Source: a virus. From it: 64,000 bases of DNA. The notes below the pieces were generated by a model. It made no database searches and had not been told where the DNA came from. It saw only the letters and a list, made by a program, of their open reading frames with translations. The position numbers and the translations under genes were made by a program. This document shows positions 17,948 to 27,253 of the stretch, one piece after another. Location of the stretch: IMG/VR virus record IMGVR_UViG_3300047498_000060, positions 119,296 to 183,295 of that record; one strand, given 5' to 3'. Within the stretch, counting starts at the first letter, position 1. Each line of letters begins with the position of its first letter.

Positions 17948-18522
17948 GCTGTGGTTACTGTACGCGCAGGCGGGTTCGTCAGGTAGCTGGCTGCACGTAA
18001 GAGGAGAGCTGGGTCGTCCTTGAAGCGGCCGATGCCCTGGTTACAATTTGTGCACAGTAGGCCGCGCACTTGTTTCTTCGAGTGATCATGGTCCACACGC
18101 CAACGTACCGGCTTTCCGTTCCGAACCTGCGGCTCTTTGCGCCCGCAGATTGCGCAGCATCCTCCCTGCATTCTCTCGAGCTCTTCGTACTGCTCGAGTG
18201 CGATGCCGTAGCTTGACTTGAGCTTGGAGGATACGACCTCACGTGGATGTGCTGCTGCATACTCCCGTTGGTACTTCGCAGCGCGTATTAGCTGCTTGGC
18301 GTGCTGTGCAGGATCTTCCTTACGCCGCTGCTCTTTCGCGCGCAGCTTCTCTGGGTTTCTAGCTCGCCACGCAGCATCTTGGGCGCGAGTAGCATCCGGG
18401 TGAGCTGCCCGCCACTCGCGCACCTTCGCTGCGTGCGCTGCGCGTCCCTCCGGTGTGACTCGCTGCTTTTGCGCTTGCTCCCGATTGTACCGACGACGCT
18501 GGTCTAGGTCTTTGAAAGGCAT
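17941..18522 (-). CDS. HNH homing endonuclease, endonuclease VII-type
   Basis: 193 residues from the ATG at 18522 (CGAAGG just upstream); an in-frame TTG at 18549 would add nine. The N-terminal half is a basic Arg/Ala-rich helix. The C-terminal domain has CCAICGRKE, RWRVDHDHSKK and RGLLCTNCNQG, the full Zn-binding HNH core of the phage endonuclease VII-like family. It is co-oriented with the late genes and overlaps the next gene by seven bases, so it is a well-adapted insertion between the spike gene and the hydrophobic gene. Confidence 0.9.
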   Translation of the reverse strand: MPFKDLDQRRRYNREQAQKQRVTPEGRAAHAAKVREWRAAHPDATRAQDAAWRARNPEKLRAKEQRRKEDPAQHAKQLIRAAKYQREYAAAHPREVVSSKLKSSYGIALEQYEELERMQGGCCAICGRKEPQVRNGKPVRWRVDHDHSKKQVRGLLCTNCNQGIGRFKDDPALLLRAASYLTNPPARTVTTAC

Positions 18523-18552
18523 GCCTTCGGGTACTGTTTCAGGCGGCAATCG

Positions 18553-19845
18553 TCAAGCGAGAACATCCGGGTTGCCGCCGGTGTTAGTACCAAACACCTT
18601 GCCTGTGAGGAGCAGGTTTCCTGGTGTCGGTAGGATCTGCATCGTGCCCGTCACAGGCCCTCCAGTAGGAGGAAACGCAGGCGCCGTAAATATGACCTGC
18701 ATCAGAGGTGAAGTCGCCGTGAATGGTTGCGTAGGATCTATGGGCGTTGTTACGACGTCACCCTGTCTGACTACCGGCAACGTTCCGGCGCCTAGGCGTA
18801 CAACCTTCCCCTTGATAGCCGTGTAGGACCCTCCGTCGATGTCGATGCCGTTGACGGCGGTCACCGAGATGGAGTCCTTGCACGTAAGCGTCACGGTGCC
18901 GGTGACGTCGAAGGTGAGATTCTTCGTAACCTGGAAGTAGAAGTTGCCGGCGAAACGCGCGAGCCCGTTGCCCTGCCGATCGAAGGTGAACTTCATCACC
19001 GAGGCTGCGACCGCACCGCTCAGGACCTCGCCCGTCTGGGTGTTGAAGCCCTTCGGTGAGACAGTCACCTCATAGACGATGGGGTTGCCCCCCTTACCGT
19101 CATCGCCAGCGCCCACGCCTGCGGTGCCGATGCCCGTCGAGTCGGGCTCGGGGATCGGGTTGGTCACGTAGCCGGACGCGATCTTGATGTCGGCAGCTGC
19201 GTCGTTCGCGAACACACGCAGCGTCTGCATGTACGTCGCGGGGTACTGCGAGATGGAGGGCCCCACCTGGATGCCCCACGCTATGGTGCCACCCGCGTTG
19301 TCGTGCTCGTAGTTCTGGCTGATGTCGATGACCTGGTTGTTCAGCGGAATGAAGATGCGCTGAGCGAGCTCGGTAGAGCCGATCTGCAAGACACCGCCGC
19401 GGCGCAGGATGACGAAGTTGTCGTCACGCGTACGCACCCAGATGTCCCCCGGGTTGGCCGGAGGACGCCCTCCTGCAAAGCTCGAGTCTGTTGAGTTCGC
19501 TACCGGAGCTCCGTGTGAGGCGGTGCCTTGCGGCGCGTCTTCCGTGGAGGCGTCGACGGTCTCCGACGCCATGACGAAGCACAGCACGAACGGCGGCGAG
19601 GTATCGCTGGGGAGGGCGACCATGACCGTCGCGTTCACCTCAGGCATCACGTAAACGCCCTCACCGTTCGAGTGGTGCAGGTAGGGCGAGCCGACCGAGA
19701 TGCCCTTGTAGAACGTACGATCGAACTGTCCCTGGACATCGACCGTCCAGTTGTTCAGGTTGTAGTTCACAACCTTGCCTTGGACGATCCGACCCGCATC
19801 GTGCCCCTGCCGGCCCGTGAAGGAGGTACGAAACTTCGAGGCCAC
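18553..19845 (-). CDS. Baseplate spike-like protein
   Basis: 430 residues from a GTG behind GAGGTAGAG. Residues about 18-95 look like the N-terminal OB-fold domain of gpV/gp5-type tail spikes (GKVVNYNLNNWTVDVQG, then VNATVMVALPSDTSPPFVL). The middle and end are beta-rich with short repeated strands, fitting a trimeric beta-helix or beta-prism spike (FYFQVTKNLTFDVTGTVTL). Such proteins form the membrane-piercing tip under the baseplate. It is the gene right after the RNA polymerase. A tail-fibre-like protein with an OB domain is the alternative. Confidence 0.6.
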   Translation of the reverse strand: MASKFRTSFTGRQGHDAGRIVQGKVVNYNLNNWTVDVQGQFDRTFYKGISVGSPYLHHSNGEGVYVMPEVNATVMVALPSDTSPPFVLCFVMASETVDASTEDAPQGTASHGAPVANSTDSSFAGGRPPANPGDIWVRTRDDNFVILRRGGVLQIGSTELAQRIFIPLNNQVIDISQNYEHDNAGGTIAWGIQVGPSISQYPATYMQTLRVFANDAAADIKIASGYVTNPIPEPDSTGIGTAGVGAGDDGKGGNPIVYEVTVSPKGFNTQTGEVLSGAVAASVMKFTFDRQGNGLARFAGNFYFQVTKNLTFDVTGTVTLTCKDSISVTAVNGIDIDGGSYTAIKGKVVRLGAGTLPVVRQGDVVTTPIDPTQPFTATSPLMQVIFTAPAFPPTGGPVTGTMQILPTPGNLLLTGKVFGTNTGGNPDVLA

Positions 19846-19859
19846 GGGCTGACTCTACC

Positions 19860-22800
19860 TCAGTAATGGTGCGGAGCGACGTCTTTGAGGTGACCTTGGC
19901 CCGGAACAAGAGAGTCCTTCTTCGTTAGGCCTACCTCAGCCCCAAACGCAAGGGCCGGGATCGGATGCGTGCCATGCACAAGGGAGACGCCATGGACGGC
20001 CGCAGCCTCCTGGAGCGTTTCGCGCAGGTGGTTGTGCTGCAACTTCGCCATCCAGTCCTCGTGGAGTCCGCGCGGCATGATGTCGATGCCTTTGAGAACG
20101 GGGCTGTGTTCGATGGGCGCCTTGCCGGCGCGAATGAGCTCCTCGTTCATCTTCCGAACAACAGGGAGCGGACGGAACTCTCCACGCAGGACAGTGTCGT
20201 GGTCACCTGGGTCTTCCACACGCGTGAGGCTGCCCATCGACTTCACCACCATCTCGATAGCGCGGCGCTTGAGACCCTCGTTCTTGTAAAGGTCAAAGAT
20301 GGCCCCGGTCAGATGGTTCTGGACCTTGTCCATAGAGCCCGTGGCCGCAAAGAGATGGTGCGGATTCACCACAGTACGATTCGGATCGGAGAGGTTCTGC
20401 CCGGCCTCGACCTTCATCCCCACCTTCGGCGGGAACCAGGACTTGTAGCCAGCGATCACCGAGGCCCCTGGGAGGTTCTCGTGCAGGGCAAAGCCGCCGG
20501 CGTCCTTGCCGACGTGGTGCTTGCGTCCGCCCACGAAGATGTCCACGCCCGTCGCAGTCGGCTGGATCTTGTCGATGGTTCCTGCAGCGCCGGCGATGGT
20601 CGCCTGATTCGCAAGCTTCTTCGGCAGCCGTAGGAGGTTGTCGAAGTGTGCGAAGGCGCTGAGCAGCTTCGAGCCACCCTGCTCGCTGACGCCTCCAGTG
20701 TGGAAGCTCTTGAGGGTAAGCTGCACCGCGCGCTCTCCGACGGCGTGTGCGGCCTGCACACCGACGTTGGTGCCGAGCTCGTAGTGCTGCCCGCCCGAGG
20801 TCAGGCCTGCACACTTCTGGCAAACGCCATGCTCTTCCTCGCATTTCAGCGGCGAACGCACCACGATGCTGGCATGCGGGTCAGCCGCGCGGATCTTCCC
20901 GACCTCCGCCGGCGTGAGCATCGTGCCCGCAGCGATGTGTGTGTTGCCGTGGTTGAAGTCCTGTTGGAGGTAGCGGTCGTGGACGTCGGGCTCGTTGATG
21001 TCGAGCGCAACGCCTTCCTTCGTCCCACAGTCGTGACTGTTGACAAGCACGTTCACCATGCTCTGCATCAGCACCTTCGAGAGGGCGCCGGGCTTCTCGA
21101 CTTCCTGCACCTTCATCACAGCGCCGCGGCGAGCTCCGTGCATCTGGGTCCAGTAGCTACCCATGTCGAGCCCCTCGGAGTAACTCTTCGTGACGGCGTT
21201 CGGGATGGGACGGTCGTGCGCGTCACGGTAGATCATAGGCGCCAGTACCATCTGCCGGTACTGATCCCACCCTGGCTTCACGCCGGCCTTGTACATCGTG
21301 AAGAGGTTGCTGGGATGTTCCTCTTGACTCTTCACGTGCAGCGCCTTCATCTCCGCAGCTGCCTCGTTGTACAGAGCGACGACCTGGTGATCCTTCTGCG
21401 CCTGCGTCAGCTTCGTGCTGGCTGCGACTTGCTTGACCTTCTCTTCGATCGGCTTGAGCGCCTTCTCTCGAGAAACCACGTCCGGTACGAAGTCCTTGAG
21501 TGAGAGGGAGTGCGTAGGCATCGGGACGAAGATGCTCTTGTGCGGATCAAGCGCAGCGTTGTGGACCCCTCCCTTCCCGAACTCGAACGGGTGACCCATA
21601 CCTGTGGGGCGCGGGACCAACACGGAGCCGAAGGCCGCCCCGTTGCCGAGGTCCTTGAGTTTGTTGACGGAGCTGTCGTAGCTCGCGGTGTGCTCACGCG
21701 CGATGCGGGTGAGTAGCTTGTCGAGCCCCTTCGTGCCGCCCTCTTTCGCGCCTGCGTTGTCCAGGCGGTATTTCATGTCGTGCATCATGTGCGACTCGAG
21801 GTCGGGCGGCACCGCGCTGGACAGGAGCACGCGCCCTGGCGTCGTCATGCCGCCAGGAAGGTGGACCTGGTCGGTCATCTCAATGTGGCCCTTCTGCACA
21901 GCAGACAGCACCTCCGCAGGGTTCCCGTACTTCTTCCCTGTGTCCTTGCCGACCACCGAGAGCTTGTAGAGACCGAGTGCGCTCTCGAGCGTGGGCTGGT
22001 ACATGCTCTTGCCCGAGGCATCGCTGAAGAGATTGTTCGAGGGGAACATCTTCCGCGCCTCAGCCTTGGCTGCCTCTGTGATGGGCACGTACGCGCTCAT
22101 CGTGTCGCCGTCGAAGTCCGCGTTGAAGCCGCCAGTCACGAGAGGGTGGATCTTGATGGCGTTGCCTTCGACCGCGCGCGCCTTGAAGGCCTGGATGCTG
22201 TACTTGTGCAGAACCGGATCGCGCTTCAGGAGCACGGGATGGTCTGCCATCACCTTGTCGAGCGCCTTCCAGACCTGCGGAGTTGGCTTCGCAAGCAGGG
22301 GCGGCGCATCGAGCTCCGAGCCAATGGCTCCCATCTCCTTGAGCTTCCGCACCACGAAGGGCCGAAACAAGTTGAGCGCGGCGTTCTTCGGCAGACCCAC
22401 CTCATCGAGACCGAGCGCAGGCTCAGGCACGATGGTGGAGCGCATCGAGAGATCCTGACGACGGCTCAGGAGCACATTCTGAAAGTAGCCGTACTTCGGT
22501 GAGCTCCCAGCGATGCGATGGAGGATACCCTTCTCCTTGGCGTCCGCGTACGGCGTGCCGACGCCCATGAGCGCCTTCACTCCGTCGTAGTAGTCGACGC
22601 GCAGGTCCCGCTTACCGGTCTCTAGGATGTCCCGCTTGATGACCGGATCCTTGAGCTCGTCGTTGACCTTCGCGAAGTCTGAATAGAGCTGGTTCAAGTC
22701 ATCTGGCTTCAGGCTTCCGTCGGGCATCGGGGTGATAGGGCGCATCACCGGGGGGAGCACAGGCAGGTGGTGGAGCACGTACGCCTCGCTGGGCTTCAGC

Positions 22801-25800
22801 TTGAGGTCATGAAGCGCTCGCAAGAACTTCACTCGCTTCAGCGCCGGGTCGATCTTCGCCCCCGTCGCGCGATCGAGCGCCACTTGGGCAGGGCCAATCT
22901 CCTTACGCACATCTACGCGATCGAGGAGGAGCTTGATGCCCGCGCCACCGGTGGTGCCCTTGTTGGGGTCGGTCAGCTGCCCAGTGGGAGTCACGCCCTT
23001 CTCCCCATGAACGATGGCCTGGAAGTCCTTCTTGCCGATCTGGGCCACACTACAGATGGCCTTCTCGAAGAAGGGATTGGGCAGCGGTTCCGCGAGCTCG
23101 ATGTGCGTCCAGTGACGCCCCCCGTGTCCGCCTGTAAGACGCTCGTCGAAGAGCCCCCCGGTGCGGGGCTTGAGTTCCCCCTTCGAGTCGAGCTTCGTGT
23201 TGAGCCGCTCGGCTGCGTGGGTCAATGCCTTTGGTGCGAGCTCGAGGACCTGCGCGTCCGTCATCGGAGAGAGCGAGATGCTGTGACCGACCTTGTCCAC
23301 ATTCACGCCGGTCGCCCGAAGCATGTCGGTGAACTTCTGGTAGGCGAAGGTCGGCTTCGGCGGTGGGATGAGTCCTCCCGACTGGATCGCCGCCCAGATC
23401 TTGTTGTGGTCGCTCGGCCATGCCTTGCGTGGGTCGGTCTGCGGGTCCACACCCTCGGACTTGTACGTCTGCATCTCGCGCAGGTTGGCTTTCGCTCCGT
23501 GCGCCAGGAGCGCGTAGAGATCGAGGCCACCGATGGAAGGACCGCCCGTGCCGGAGCCGCCCACGGGCTGCAGGTTCAGATCGTAGCCCTCAGGCTGCAT
23601 CCCCGGGATGTTCATCCCGCTGCGCACCGAGAGCTTCTTCTCGACCTGATGGACGAGCTTCAGTAGGTGTTGCGGACCCACGAGTGCCTTGCCCAGAGAC
23701 TGGTGCGTGTGGGGATCGAAGAGCTCCTCGGTGTCCTCGAGGCCGTGAGCCTTGAGGTCCGCGGTCACCTTCTCGAGCGCGTTGAACTTCGGCTGGAAGT
23801 TCTGGACGACGTACGGCTTGCCCGTCTTCAGCGCGATCTTCCCTGCGGCCGTCTCGAGGACCTGGCCCACGTTCATGCGACCGGGCACCCCCGAGGGATT
23901 GAGTGCGACCTCGACGTGCTTGCCGTCCTTTGTATGAGGCATCTCCTTGTCGGGGAGGATCATCGTGCAAATGCCTTTGTTGCCGTAGCGCCCGGCGAGC
24001 TTGTCGCCCACCTGCATGGGCTCGACAGTCCGCACATGCACCGTCACCCCCTCCTTGGTGTGGTGCACGCCGACGACCTGACCATCGAACTCACTGTCCC
24101 ACCGCAGACTCTTGTCCACGTGCGCAGCAGCCATCACCTTGCGGACCGCGGCCATCCCCGTGCGGTCCTTTAGCTGATAGGGCTTCATCGCGGTGATGAG
24201 CGGGTCACCTGGCTTGACCGTCTGGCCAACACGGATGACGCCCTTGTCGTCGAGCTTGTCGAACTGCTTCGTGTTGTAGAGCCCGTGGTGCTCCAACATG
24301 AAGCGCTTCTTGTCGAGCACCAGCGTGTCCTCGAGTGGCAACGAGGGCTTGTGCATGTGCGCGCTAGATAGGGCCTCTGCTGCACTCTGGCTGATGACGA
24401 CGCCGTCCTCGAAGTTGTACCCCTTGAACGGGATGTACGCGACGCGCAGGTTCGTGCCGAGCGCGAGGATGCCCTTCTTCGAGTAGTTCGTGTCCGCGAC
24501 CACCTGGTTCTTCTTCACGCGGTCGCCGACAGCGACGATGGGGGTGGAATCGAGCACCCCCTTCGCCTCGTTGACCGGGAAGTTGTGGTAAATCTGGACC
24601 TCGTGCTTCTCCCCTGTGTCGCTATGAATGGTCACGCCCTGTGGAGTCACTGCGACGACCTTGCCGTCCGCCGGCGACGTGTGTGAGGTGAGCCCTCCCA
24701 TGAGACGCTCGAAGGTCTGACCGCCTTCGGTGCTCGCCCCTGTGCCGACCTGTACAAGCGCGGGTTCGCGATGCACGAGAGAGATGGCCTGCTCCATGTG
24801 CCGGCTCGCCATAGAGGCGCGTCCACCAGAGGTGTTCGCCAGGAACGGCAGCAGGTTCGACGTCATGTTGAAGAGCTGGCTGGGATAGCGGACAGCGTAC
24901 TGCGCGTTCGAGAACTTCCCCTGCCGCACGTCATCCCCGCCACCAGTCATCTGCACCATGTCGCCGATGGGGTGCGGCCTGCCGTCTACCCAGTGCACCT
25001 GATCTGGCAGCACGATGTGGACCTTGGAGGCTTCCCCCGGAGAGACCAGATCGTACTTGCCGGTCTTTAGGTTGTAGAGACGAATGCGAGCTTCGCCGCG
25101 CGACTCTCCGCTCACAAGTCGATCGACTTTCTGCAGCCCGAAAGGAAGACGCAGTGTCACGCCAGTGGACGCGCCTTCGGGGGTGTTGATGGGATCGAGG
25201 AAGCCTAGGTGGCTGGCGTTGATGAACTTCACCTCGTCTTTGATCTGTCGGTCGCTCTGGATGCCGCCAGGCCCCATGACTGTGGTCTGGAAGGATGCGG
25301 CTAGCATCTCCACCGGGTTGATCTGCGCAGCCGGTCCGGCCGCTGCGTTCTTCTGGAACGTCTCCAAGATGGGCTTGTTGAACATCCCGATCTGGACAAC
25401 GTCACGGACATTCTTCGCTTGGTTGATCTTGGCAGAGATCTTCCGCTGGATGACCTTCCGTCCCGCCTCTAGAATACGGTCGTGCGCGAAGTCTCCTACC
25501 GAGCGCAGATCCTTGAAGATGAGCGACTCGCGATCGTCCTCCTTCGCACCGCCCTGCACGCGTAGGAGCTTCTCTGTCGCACGCTGCAGTGCATCCCCAG
25601 TTACGTGCTCGAACGGCTTGCCCAATGTGAGCTCCGTCGAATCGGGGCGCAGCACGGAGGCAGTCATCGTATCGTAGAAGTGAGCTGCCGCAGTCTCGTG
25701 ATCCGGAGCTGCGACTTTCTTCGTGCTCTTGTAGAAGGCAGCGAGAGCGCCGTCCTTCTTCGCGGCGTTCTTGTTCGCTTCGTAGACCTCTTTGCCCCAG

Positions 25801-26417
25801 GCCTTCTCGAGCTGCGCGTCATCGACGCCGAGCGTCTTCACAAGCTGATAGAGCGGGATCTTGCTTGAGCTCTTCCCGTACTCCATGTGGAAGACCTTGG
25901 TGTCGGGATTGAACACCACGTCGAAGCTCTTGCGGTTCTTGATGTTGAACTGCGTCTCGAGCTCTCCGTTGAGACGCCGCTGCGTGTACACGCCTGACTT
26001 CAGCTGCCACTGGTTGTTGACCTGATATTCCTTGGCGCCACTGCGCGACGAGACGATGTACGAGTACCGGTTCGTCATCTTCGGGATGTCGGCGATGCGC
26101 ATCTTGCGCGAGTCCACGACATTGCCCGTCGCGTTGTCACGCAGGGTGAGGTTGGCGTACACAGGCACGGACCACGTCTCGCCGGCGAGCTTGTGCGCGT
26201 GCTGGTCGCGGATGTCCGATGGATCCTTGTCGTCCTTGATGCTCAGCCCATCGAGGTGGAGCGACTGAGTCTTCCCCTTGATGACGCCATCCGGGAACTG
26301 ACTCTTGATCCCCTCGAGCACGCGCTGCTGGAGGTTCTCGGATGCTTCTTTGGGGTCCAGGTAGGCCAACGGATGTACCTCAGCTTCAGCGTACCGCGCG
26401 GCAGGAAAGCGGTGCAA
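19860..26417 (-). CDS. Single-chain RNA polymerase: fused beta and beta' subunits
   Basis: 2185 codons. Beta-type signatures come first: NASHLGFLDPINTPEG (near residue 414), SGGRASMASRHMEQ, VAYIPFKGYNFEDGVVIS, and GDKLAGRYGNKG followed by NPSGVPGRMNVGQ (near residue 810). Beta'-type signatures follow: GLFDERLTGGHGG, RDPVLHKYSIQAFKA, the metal-binding loop NADFDGDTM (near 1434), a trigger-loop region GARRGAVMKV, and CEEEHGVCQKC with AAHAVGERAVQLTLKSFHTGG. The order beta then beta' in one frame is direct. E. coli beta plus beta' total about 2750 residues, so this chain is compact; the usual N-terminal beta' zinc domain was not seen. The start is uncertain: TTG 26417 has no ribosome site, TTG 26369 follows GAGGT. 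No alpha, omega or sigma gene was recognised nearby. Confidence 0.95.
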   Translation of the reverse strand: MHRFPAARYAEAEVHPLAYLDPKEASENLQQRVLEGIKSQFPDGVIKGKTQSLHLDGLSIKDDKDPSDIRDQHAHKLAGETWSVPVYANLTLRDNATGNVVDSRKMRIADIPKMTNRYSYIVSSRSGAKEYQVNNQWQLKSGVYTQRRLNGELETQFNIKNRKSFDVVFNPDTKVFHMEYGKSSSKIPLYQLVKTLGVDDAQLEKAWGKEVYEANKNAAKKDGALAAFYKSTKKVAAPDHETAAAHFYDTMTASVLRPDSTELTLGKPFEHVTGDALQRATEKLLRVQGGAKEDDRESLIFKDLRSVGDFAHDRILEAGRKVIQRKISAKINQAKNVRDVVQIGMFNKPILETFQKNAAAGPAAQINPVEMLAASFQTTVMGPGGIQSDRQIKDEVKFINASHLGFLDPINTPEGASTGVTLRLPFGLQKVDRLVSGESRGEARIRLYNLKTGKYDLVSPGEASKVHIVLPDQVHWVDGRPHPIGDMVQMTGGGDDVRQGKFSNAQYAVRYPSQLFNMTSNLLPFLANTSGGRASMASRHMEQAISLVHREPALVQVGTGASTEGGQTFERLMGGLTSHTSPADGKVVAVTPQGVTIHSDTGEKHEVQIYHNFPVNEAKGVLDSTPIVAVGDRVKKNQVVADTNYSKKGILALGTNLRVAYIPFKGYNFEDGVVISQSAAEALSSAHMHKPSLPLEDTLVLDKKRFMLEHHGLYNTKQFDKLDDKGVIRVGQTVKPGDPLITAMKPYQLKDRTGMAAVRKVMAAAHVDKSLRWDSEFDGQVVGVHHTKEGVTVHVRTVEPMQVGDKLAGRYGNKGICTMILPDKEMPHTKDGKHVEVALNPSGVPGRMNVGQVLETAAGKIALKTGKPYVVQNFQPKFNALEKVTADLKAHGLEDTEELFDPHTHQSLGKALVGPQHLLKLVHQVEKKLSVRSGMNIPGMQPEGYDLNLQPVGGSGTGGPSIGGLDLYALLAHGAKANLREMQTYKSEGVDPQTDPRKAWPSDHNKIWAAIQSGGLIPPPKPTFAYQKFTDMLRATGVNVDKVGHSISLSPMTDAQVLELAPKALTHAAERLNTKLDSKGELKPRTGGLFDERLTGGHGGRHWTHIELAEPLPNPFFEKAICSVAQIGKKDFQAIVHGEKGVTPTGQLTDPNKGTTGGAGIKLLLDRVDVRKEIGPAQVALDRATGAKIDPALKRVKFLRALHDLKLKPSEAYVLHHLPVLPPVMRPITPMPDGSLKPDDLNQLYSDFAKVNDELKDPVIKRDILETGKRDLRVDYYDGVKALMGVGTPYADAKEKGILHRIAGSSPKYGYFQNVLLSRRQDLSMRSTIVPEPALGLDEVGLPKNAALNLFRPFVVRKLKEMGAIGSELDAPPLLAKPTPQVWKALDKVMADHPVLLKRDPVLHKYSIQAFKARAVEGNAIKIHPLVTGGFNADFDGDTMSAYVPITEAAKAEARKMFPSNNLFSDASGKSMYQPTLESALGLYKLSVVGKDTGKKYGNPAEVLSAVQKGHIEMTDQVHLPGGMTTPGRVLLSSAVPPDLESHMMHDMKYRLDNAGAKEGGTKGLDKLLTRIAREHTASYDSSVNKLKDLGNGAAFGSVLVPRPTGMGHPFEFGKGGVHNAALDPHKSIFVPMPTHSLSLKDFVPDVVSREKALKPIEEKVKQVAASTKLTQAQKDHQVVALYNEAAAEMKALHVKSQEEHPSNLFTMYKAGVKPGWDQYRQMVLAPMIYRDAHDRPIPNAVTKSYSEGLDMGSYWTQMHGARRGAVMKVQEVEKPGALSKVLMQSMVNVLVNSHDCGTKEGVALDINEPDVHDRYLQQDFNHGNTHIAAGTMLTPAEVGKIRAADPHASIVVRSPLKCEEEHGVCQKCAGLTSGGQHYELGTNVGVQAAHAVGERAVQLTLKSFHTGGVSEQGGSKLLSAFAHFDNLLRLPKKLANQATIAGAAGTIDKIQPTATGVDIFVGGRKHHVGKDAGGFALHENLPGASVIAGYKSWFPPKVGMKVEAGQNLSDPNRTVVNPHHLFAATGSMDKVQNHLTGAIFDLYKNEGLKRRAIEMVVKSMGSLTRVEDPGDHDTVLRGEFRPLPVVRKMNEELIRAGKAPIEHSPVLKGIDIMPRGLHEDWMAKLQHNHLRETLQEAAAVHGVSLVHGTHPIPALAFGAEVGLTKKDSLVPGQGHLKDVAPHHY

Positions 26418-26449
26418 GCAACGCGTGGATGCGGGGACAAGGATCTTGC

Positions 26450-26587
26450 ATGAAACAGACGCCTAAGCAGCAACCACCTACACAAGGCGCTCGCTTCGCA
26501 GACCTCATCGCGGAGATGTTCGAGCCCAGAAAGAACAACAAGCAGAAGACAGAAGAAGAAGAGAAGCGAGATAAGAAAACTGCGTGA
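26450..26587 (+). CDS. Small charged protein
   Basis: 45 residues from the ATG at 26450, behind AAGGA. The first half is polar with Gln/Pro; the second half is a highly charged Lys/Glu tail (NNKQKTEEEEKRDKK). It is the first gene of the plus-strand block that diverges from the RNA polymerase gene. Its stop overlaps a GTG start of the next frame (GTGA). No family recognised. Confidence 0.5.
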   Translation: MKQTPKQQPPTQGARFADLIAEMFEPRKNNKQKTEEEEKRDKKTA

Positions 26588-26775
26588 ACACGCTCTGGAA
26601 GTTCTTCATCGCGGGCCTTCTGAATGGACTCATGATCTGGATGCGCGAACGACTCAAGGAGGATGATGCTGCTCAACGTTTACGAAACGCGTCCGGAAGT
26701 AGTTCCGGGAACGCGTCGACTGGAGGCGGACTTCGGGATCCAAGGCCAACGCCTCCGGGACCTGTACAACGCTGA
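26584..26775 (+). CDS. Possible small membrane peptide
   Basis: Frame of 63 codons starting at GTG 26584, coupled to the previous stop. Residues 4-20 (LWKFFIAGLLNGLMIWM) are a good single membrane segment, followed by a basic and acidic helix. However, its second half overlaps the next, much better supported gene by about 110 bases and becomes low-complexity there. It may be real but short-lived in evolution, or only a chance frame. Confidence 0.35.
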   Translation: MNTLWKFFIAGLLNGLMIWMRERLKEDDAAQRLRNASGSSSGNASTGGGLRDPRPTPPGPVQR

Positions 26776-27253
26776 ACGGTACTGGGAGGTGGGCGAGTCC
26801 TACCTTCCTTTCTACGGCCGCGCTCTCGGCGGCATACGCGTGAAGCTCACGGACCAGAAGGGCTTCATCACGTTCTGCAACCAGCGGGACTTAGAGGTGC
26901 TTCTGGGAATGGCCCGCCCCGGCGATTGGTGCCGCTGGGCGGGCGAGGAATACGTGGCGCCTGACCACGAGAAGTGGATGGGCCTCTGCTGCGATGATGC
27001 TGACGTGGAGGACGTGTTGTTCGGAGCCGAGATGACGCTCCGACAGTACAGCCAGTACAACGGCTGGCTCGTTCCTCCGATGGACGTGGAGTTCCGTATC
27101 CACGTCGAAACTGGGTACGACGTCGAGGAGACGCACGTACTCGTCATGGACCACGACCCCACGACGGGGTTGGGTCCGGACACACAGCTCGAGACGCTCT
27201 ATCGCCGATGGGCGCGCTCAGAAAGGAGGCGTATTCAATGGAACCGGGTCTGA
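26663..27253 (+). CDS. Hypothetical protein upstream of the MoxR/VWA pair
   Basis: 196 residues behind a perfect AAGGAGG; two ATGs in tandem (26663, 26666). It is globular, rich in aromatic and acidic residues, with Cys at CNQRD, DWCRW and LCCDD. No membrane segment or known motif was seen. It belongs to the plus-strand run that ends with the MoxR and VWA genes and overlaps the start region of the next gene, so a shared transcript is likely. A substrate or cofactor of the MoxR/VWA machine is possible but unsupported. Confidence 0.65.
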   Translation: MMLLNVYETRPEVVPGTRRLEADFGIQGQRLRDLYNAERYWEVGESYLPFYGRALGGIRVKLTDQKGFITFCNQRDLEVLLGMARPGDWCRWAGEEYVAPDHEKWMGLCCDDADVEDVLFGAEMTLRQYSQYNGWLVPPMDVEFRIHVETGYDVEETHVLVMDHDPTTGLGPDTQLETLYRRWARSERRRIQWNRV

